64,000 bases of DNA, taken from NCBI RefSeq assembly GCF_030272615.1, contig NC_081408.1:64290614-64354613 (forward strand), given 5' to 3'. The position numbers and the translations under genes were made by a program. Below the pieces are notes generated by a model. The model did no database searches. It was not told the origin of the DNA and saw only the letters and a list, made by a program, of their open reading frames with translations. This document shows, piece by piece, positions 60,101-64,000 of this stretch (position 1 is its first letter; every line of letters begins with the position of its first letter). This DNA is from Cryptomeria japonica. Taxonomy: Eukaryota; Streptophyta; Pinopsida; Cupressales; Cupressaceae.

Positions 60101-60432
60101 ACCTAATACATTATCAGTTTTTGAGCAAAGGATAACAAATTTTGAGGAAGAGTTACTTAAGTTAGAAAGAGGAAAGGAGAGAATAGTAAATAAGGCAAAA
60201 AAAATTGAGATTAAAACTAAGTCCAAGATTGGACTATCTAGCATCATTATGGAAGGAAATATCTAAGGCACTGATACAGGGACAAAAAACACCGACAGAG
60301 CATATGCAGCACCTCACCGGTATAGTTAAAAGAACACAGACAACAATAAGAGATAGTAAGAAGTTTATGGAGAGTATAAACTTAATTTTGGTGGATCTAT
60401 TTCAAATTGTAACTACCCAGTTACAAGGTTGA
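57164..60432 (+). pseudogene. ORF2 of nested element, PMD-like N-terminus, coiled-coil C-terminus
   Basis: ATG 57164 (MASTSTLEYIENPTIVEVIK) opens 335 clean codons: EFPKDVIRIVLSRVHGEFFW, then KEVVKDVTGLPSTGKRLDKT, NSVSSLCIKSAYDMV, DICEWLKDELIDNLG and KGTFRFGNLLVCLMLHI. The stop TAG 58169-58171 replaces a Trp codon kept in the minus sister. After it come EAVIPRTIWVTEMGYE, a frameshift near 58235, a basic/Pro-rich stretch (ATTPSPRRTRHKQQ), LAVYPVNSPKEIDDLIAEAN and a coiled coil ending at about 60431. If intact it would be about 1,090 residues. The N-terminal domain has no known enzyme motif; similarity to putative plant-transposon or mobile domains is inferred from layout. Confidence 0.75.
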
Positions 60433-60643
60433 GACTACAACTCCACTAACATCTTGACAACCTTTGTCATTGATGCCAAAGGGGGAGTAGTAGTATGAGA
60501 AAATAACCGGCGAAAGGCTTATCTAATCAGGGGGAGTTCTTATATTTTTGGTAACATAATTTTGGAAACATTTTCGGATTAAATTTTTGGATACACTTTT
60601 AAATTTTCTCATGAGTGTTGCCATCAATGCCAAATGGGGAGAT

Positions 60644-61436
60644 TGTTGGTATATGCACACTCCAATGAGACATTGTAGGTGATTGAAGGTTTTTTCATTG
60701 ATGGCAACCTTACAATCCTATGGCACTAACAAGGCATTACACTACACCAGCACTACCAAGATCAAACTCTACACTGGCACTCAGACCACTGGCACCAGCA
60801 CAGAGAAAGGAAGCATATCGGCACAGAGGCCAACATGATTTTTGATATATTATATTTTGTTTATTATTGTAAAAAATTTGTAAGCCGACTTGGCAAGTTG
60901 TAAAATGACTCTTATATATAAGAGAGATCATTGTAGACATTTTGTAAGAGACAAAAAAAAGAAGATATTAGGCAGACCTATTATGCAAAATATAGGTTAA
61001 AGGTTTTATGTAAAGAACAGAGCAGAAACCAGTATTGGATCTGGCATTATAGATGCTATTGTAAAGTAGTACAAGATATTGGATTTGTATAATCCACATT
61101 GTAAGTCAGTGAGACTTCCCATTAAGCAATGAGCTTGAGGCAGTTGGCCTTCCTGCATGTGCAGGCCCCTCTTGTAAGTAATATTCTCTTATTGGCCAGT
61201 AAGTGAATATTATGGGTCACAAATCCCATTGAGGTTTTTCCCACACCGGGTTTCCTCATTAAATCCTTGTGTTTGGTGTGTTTCTTATGTGGTTGCTTTC
61301 ATTTCTGTTTATTGCATTATTTCTTGCATACCAGTACACTGTTATAATATGTTCTACATGTTTTAAGTTAAGAAATTCTAATTACCAGTTAGATACTGAT
61401 TCACCCCCCCTCTCAATATCTGTGGGAATCCTAACA
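60644..61436 (+). mobile_element. 3' LTR of nested element
   Basis: 793 bp from TGTTGGTATATG to CCTAACA, with the TATA palindrome CTCTTATATATAAGAG at 60909-60924. It is followed by the duplicated CATCC. Confidence 0.92.
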
Positions 61437-61441
61437 CATCC
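61437..61441. repeat. Target-site duplication CATCC, right
   Basis: Matches 54814-54818. Confidence 0.93.
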
Positions 61442-62446
61442 AGATCTCATCCCGTTTAATTACAAAACATATTTCCTATTCATACTTGTCTACAATACTT
61501 TGTGGTAATCTCTCTCTTATTTTCATTTTTGCTTTAAATGTTTTGAAGTACTTTGTTATATTGTTATCCTTATCAGTGCCCATACTGGTGAATATTTCTA
61601 ACAATGTTTTGCCTACCGGTATATCATAACCAAAGTCTTTCTTACCAATACCGGGAACCTCTTTTGTGAGATACAACATCAGATATACCAGAAGATTGCC
61701 AAAATGAAAAGTGCCTTTCTTATCACCTTTGATCTTTTTCACATTATCTATCAATTCATCCTTTAACCACTCACATATATCTATTTTTGCATCATTGTTG
61801 ACCATATCATATGCACTTTAATACAAAGACTGGAAATAGAGTTGAGTCGGTTTGCATGTGTGGTTTTGTAACCTAGGATCATGCTTATGAATCTGACATT
61901 CTCATCCTTAACATCATTTACTCTCAGGGATCTACTATCATATGTTGCTGCTGTTAATATCATCACTGTGTTATTAGGAACCTTTTTAGTCTTATCTAGC
62001 CTACTACCAGTGGAGGGTAAACCAATCACTACCCTAACTACTTCTCTAGTGATTTTACAAACAAAATCTAGCCAAAAGAATTCTCCATGAACTCTGCTAA
62101 GGACAATCCTTACTACCTCCTTAGGAAAATCAGGGATGTCCAAGATTTCCACAAAACCTAAAGTTTCAATTACCTTGTGTTTGGGTTTTACTTTTCCATT
62201 TTCATCACAGATAACAGTTCTACACATTTTCAATATTTCCTCTGAACCTAAATCCTCAATATTGAAATGAATATAGATTCTAAGGTCTTTAGCATATGCA
62301 ACACCTTTTGGAATTTTTGAAAAAGCACCTAGCGAATCATCCTGTTTCGCTATCTTGGGAATGATCTTAAAATTGGGCCTAGGGTATTTCACGACTTCTA
62401 CAATAGTAGGGTTTGCAATAGATTTCAGAGTAGAGGAGGAAGCCAT
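61442..62446 (-). pseudogene. ORF2 first half of the minus GAG-only element
   Basis: ATG 62446 (MASSSTLKSIANPTIVEVVK) matches the plus-strand ORF2 closely: DFPKEVVRIVLSRVHGEFFW, REVVRVVIGLPSTGSRLDKT, then NSISSLCIK. A one-base loss near 61810 shifts the frame. It resumes MVNNDAKIDICEWLKDELID and KGTFHFGNLLVYLMLYLTKE. A stop follows DKYE at 61476, after which the frame runs on to the insertion point of the nested element (DEIWM). The second half is at 54813-52695. Confidence 0.8.
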
Positions 62447-62751
62447 TGATAAATACCTTAATCTGCCTGATAATGGTTTGAGTGCTTGAAAGAACTTGCT
62501 TCACTTCTTCGCTGTGGATGCCTTCGCTCAGATTTTTGCACTCTCTGAAAGTTTGAATGCTTGGTGAATTGAAAAAGATGGAAAATCACTGATTTATAAT
62601 GTCTTTTCCTCCAACAATCGAAATAAATGCTCGCCGATTAAGTGAAACTTAACACATCTTCTGGTAGAGAAGAAGTCCATCTTCTCATCATCAACCTTAG
62701 GTAAACTTGCATGTTTTTCAACTTGTTGCAATACCCCCAAGGGTTACTTTT
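62447..62751 (-). other. Intergenic leader between gag and ORF2 (minus element)
   Basis: About 300 bases corresponding to 56859-57163 in the plus copy. No motif beyond an A-rich stretch before the ORF2 ATG. Confidence 0.6.
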
Positions 62752-63865
62752 TTAGTTGGATGAAGAGTCTCCTATCGATGGATTAATACTCTTTTCTACT
62801 GGTGAAGGAATAGTTTCATCAACGTTCAGATCTATCTTTCTAATCCATTGTCTTGAAAATTCTTGCTTTACCTCATCATCCTTCTCTTTGCCTTTCAAAC
62901 TGGGTCCTTTATTGTTTGCCGGTGAAGTCTTGCTTCTACAAAATTTTGCAATATGTCCAATCTTGTTACAAGCATAACAAGTCACATTGTTTTTTCTGAA
63001 TAGCCTTTCCATATCCTATGCCTGTTTGTGTTCTGCATTGCTTAGATAAGTGCCCAAATCTTCCACAAACATAACATCTTACATTCATTCTATAGTTTTC
63101 TGAATTGTGACCAATATTGTTGCATTTGGAAGATTGACTAGTGGTTATATCAATGTTCTGATTGTTTCTAGATCTACACTGATTTTCTCTATGGCCATAC
63201 TTGTTAAAGTTAAAGCATTTCCCATTAAATTTGTAAGCATTAGGTTGTCTTACCGGTTTACTATGATCATGATTGTTTGTAGTACCAGAACTTTCACCAA
63301 ATTCAAATCGAAGTCCATTAGTGTCTCCATTAGGTTTCTTACTTTTCAACATACCATCAACTTCTTTTGAACTTTTCTTGAATTTCTCTTTATGTTGATT
63401 TGCAGTAACCAACTCATTTTCCAGAATTCCCTTTTGTCTCATAAGTTCAGTATTATCATGTTTCATGTGAATCAAATCTGTCTTCAACATATCATTTTCA
63501 TGACTGAGTCTTAGATTTTCATTTCCAACATCATTGAGTCTCCTAGTCAAGTTATCATCATTATTCTTTGTGTCTTCAATTTCTTTACAAAATCTCATAG
63601 TCATGTCTTTCATTTCATTCCTCAATGGCATGTTTTCTTGTCTCATCTTGCTTACAAGCTCATTAAGAGTTTCCTTTCCATCATCATTACTCTGCATCTT
63701 CTCATGAAGTTCTTTTCTCTTATTTCTAGCAATAGTGAGATTCTCCTGAAGTCCTTGAATGAATTCCTGTGCAGTCCTTAGATCATCTTCAAGTTTGATA
63801 TTCTTCAATTTCTCTACATCATAGTCCACAACAGCTCCTTCTAATTGCTTTCTTAAGTTCTCCAT
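62752..63865 (-). pseudogene. GAG of the minus GAG-only element
   Basis: ATG 63865 (MENLRKQLEGAVVDYDVEKL) opens a coiled-coil N-terminus as in the plus copy. Zinc knuckles: the first reads CFNFNKYGHRENQC (second Cys lost), the second SSKCNNIGHNSENY (last Cys lost), the third CYVCGRFGHLSKQC and fourth CYACNKIGHIAKFC are intact. A one-base shift near 62990 in an A-rich run separates knuckles 3 and 4. The tail ends at 62752. The damage is complementary to that in the plus copy, where knuckles 3 and 4 are hit. Confidence 0.85.
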
Positions 63866-63921
63866 CTGTACCAATGTCAGAATCTTCCTCAAGCTGTTAG
63901 ACTTTTGAAAATAGAGGACCA

Positions 63922-63933
63922 GGCTTTGATACC
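63922..63933 (-). promoter_or_regulatory. Primer-binding site (initiator-Met type) of the minus element
   Basis: The minus strand reads TGGTATCAAAGC, directly after the LTR end. One base differs from the PBS of the nested copy. Confidence 0.85.
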
Positions 63934-63936
63934 AAT

Positions 63937-64000
63937 TTTTAGGATTAATGATAGTCCCAAAGATACTGAGAGGGGGGGTGAATCAGTATCTAACCGATTG
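63937..64000 (-). mobile_element. 5' LTR of the minus element, cut by window end
   Basis: The last 64 bases of the LTR (minus end ...GGACTATCATTAATCCTAAAA) match LTR-A at 51722-51785. The rest lies beyond the window. Confidence 0.85.

Larger units (their letters stand above)
54819..61436 (+). mobile_element. GAG-only (TR-GAG/LARD-like) LTR retrotransposon, 6.6 kb, nested
   Basis: Complete structure: 5' LTR (54819-55629), PBS TGGTATCAGAGCC (55632-55644), gag, ORF2, polypurine tract AAATGGGGAGAT (60632-60643), 3' LTR (60644-61436), and TSD CATCC. No protease, reverse transcriptase, RNase H or integrase motif lies in the 5.0-kb interior. It is thus non-autonomous although it encodes two proteins. 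It inserted into a minus-strand relative. The two LTRs differ at several percent of positions by eye, so the insertion is not recent. Confidence 0.9.

Overview
This window looks like nuclear DNA of a gymnosperm, most likely a conifer. It is AT-rich and almost entirely retrotransposon-derived, with very long and decayed LTR elements, plant L1-type LINEs and one intact gene. The species is not determined from sequence alone. All identifications rest on reading motifs by eye; no database search was run.

Layout. 1-4166: noncoding DNA with a weak copia-type LTR remnant, a LINE ORF1 relic with its own 3' tail (minus, about 1375-2240) and a decayed PPR gene fragment (minus, 3218-3790). 4184-11893: a full-length L1-type LINE on the plus strand with a 17-bp target-site duplication (TSD) and both ORFs broken. 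12372-14397 (minus): the only intact host gene seen, a two-exon cytochrome P450 of about 510 aa. 15141-22620 (minus): a retroelement without polymerase. It has a 1.07-kb LTR, a single-frame ORF of 1,075 codons carrying six nonsense codons, a TATA box and, upstream, 13 hairpin motifs spaced about 166 bp apart. 22623-25110: gypsy gag and LINE remnants. 25380-43561 (minus): a giant Ty3/gypsy element of Tat/Ogre type with an Arg-type PBS. Its about 6.2-kb terminal repeats each carry a further ORF of about 1,180 codons, and an extra RNase H-like domain lies between protease and RT. 43562-45330: a copia-type LTR piece and the 5' end of another gypsy element. 45331-47842: noncoding. 48043-48552: a 19-bp minisatellite split by a TRIM element. 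48740-50100 (plus): a broken plant-mobile-domain (MAIN-like) gene. 50976-64000: a family of LTR elements that encode a zinc-knuckle GAG and a long second ORF but no RT, RNase H or integrase. A plus copy (54819-61436, TSD CATCC) sits inside a minus copy, which continues into a tandem LTR-stub-LTR arrangement.

How it fits together. Three otherwise different element families (16-19 kb; the giant LTRs at 25-28 and 38-42 kb; 52-64 kb) each carry a roughly 1.1-kilocodon ORF of the same build. Each has an N-terminal domain resembling plant mobile or putative plant-transposon domains, a charged middle and a coiled-coil C-terminus. Two of the families have no polymerase of their own and would have to be mobilised in trans, for which the Tat-like element is one conceivable helper. 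Nonsense codons across the window are overwhelmingly TAG or TGA, as expected from C-to-T change at methylated CHG and CG sites in silenced DNA.
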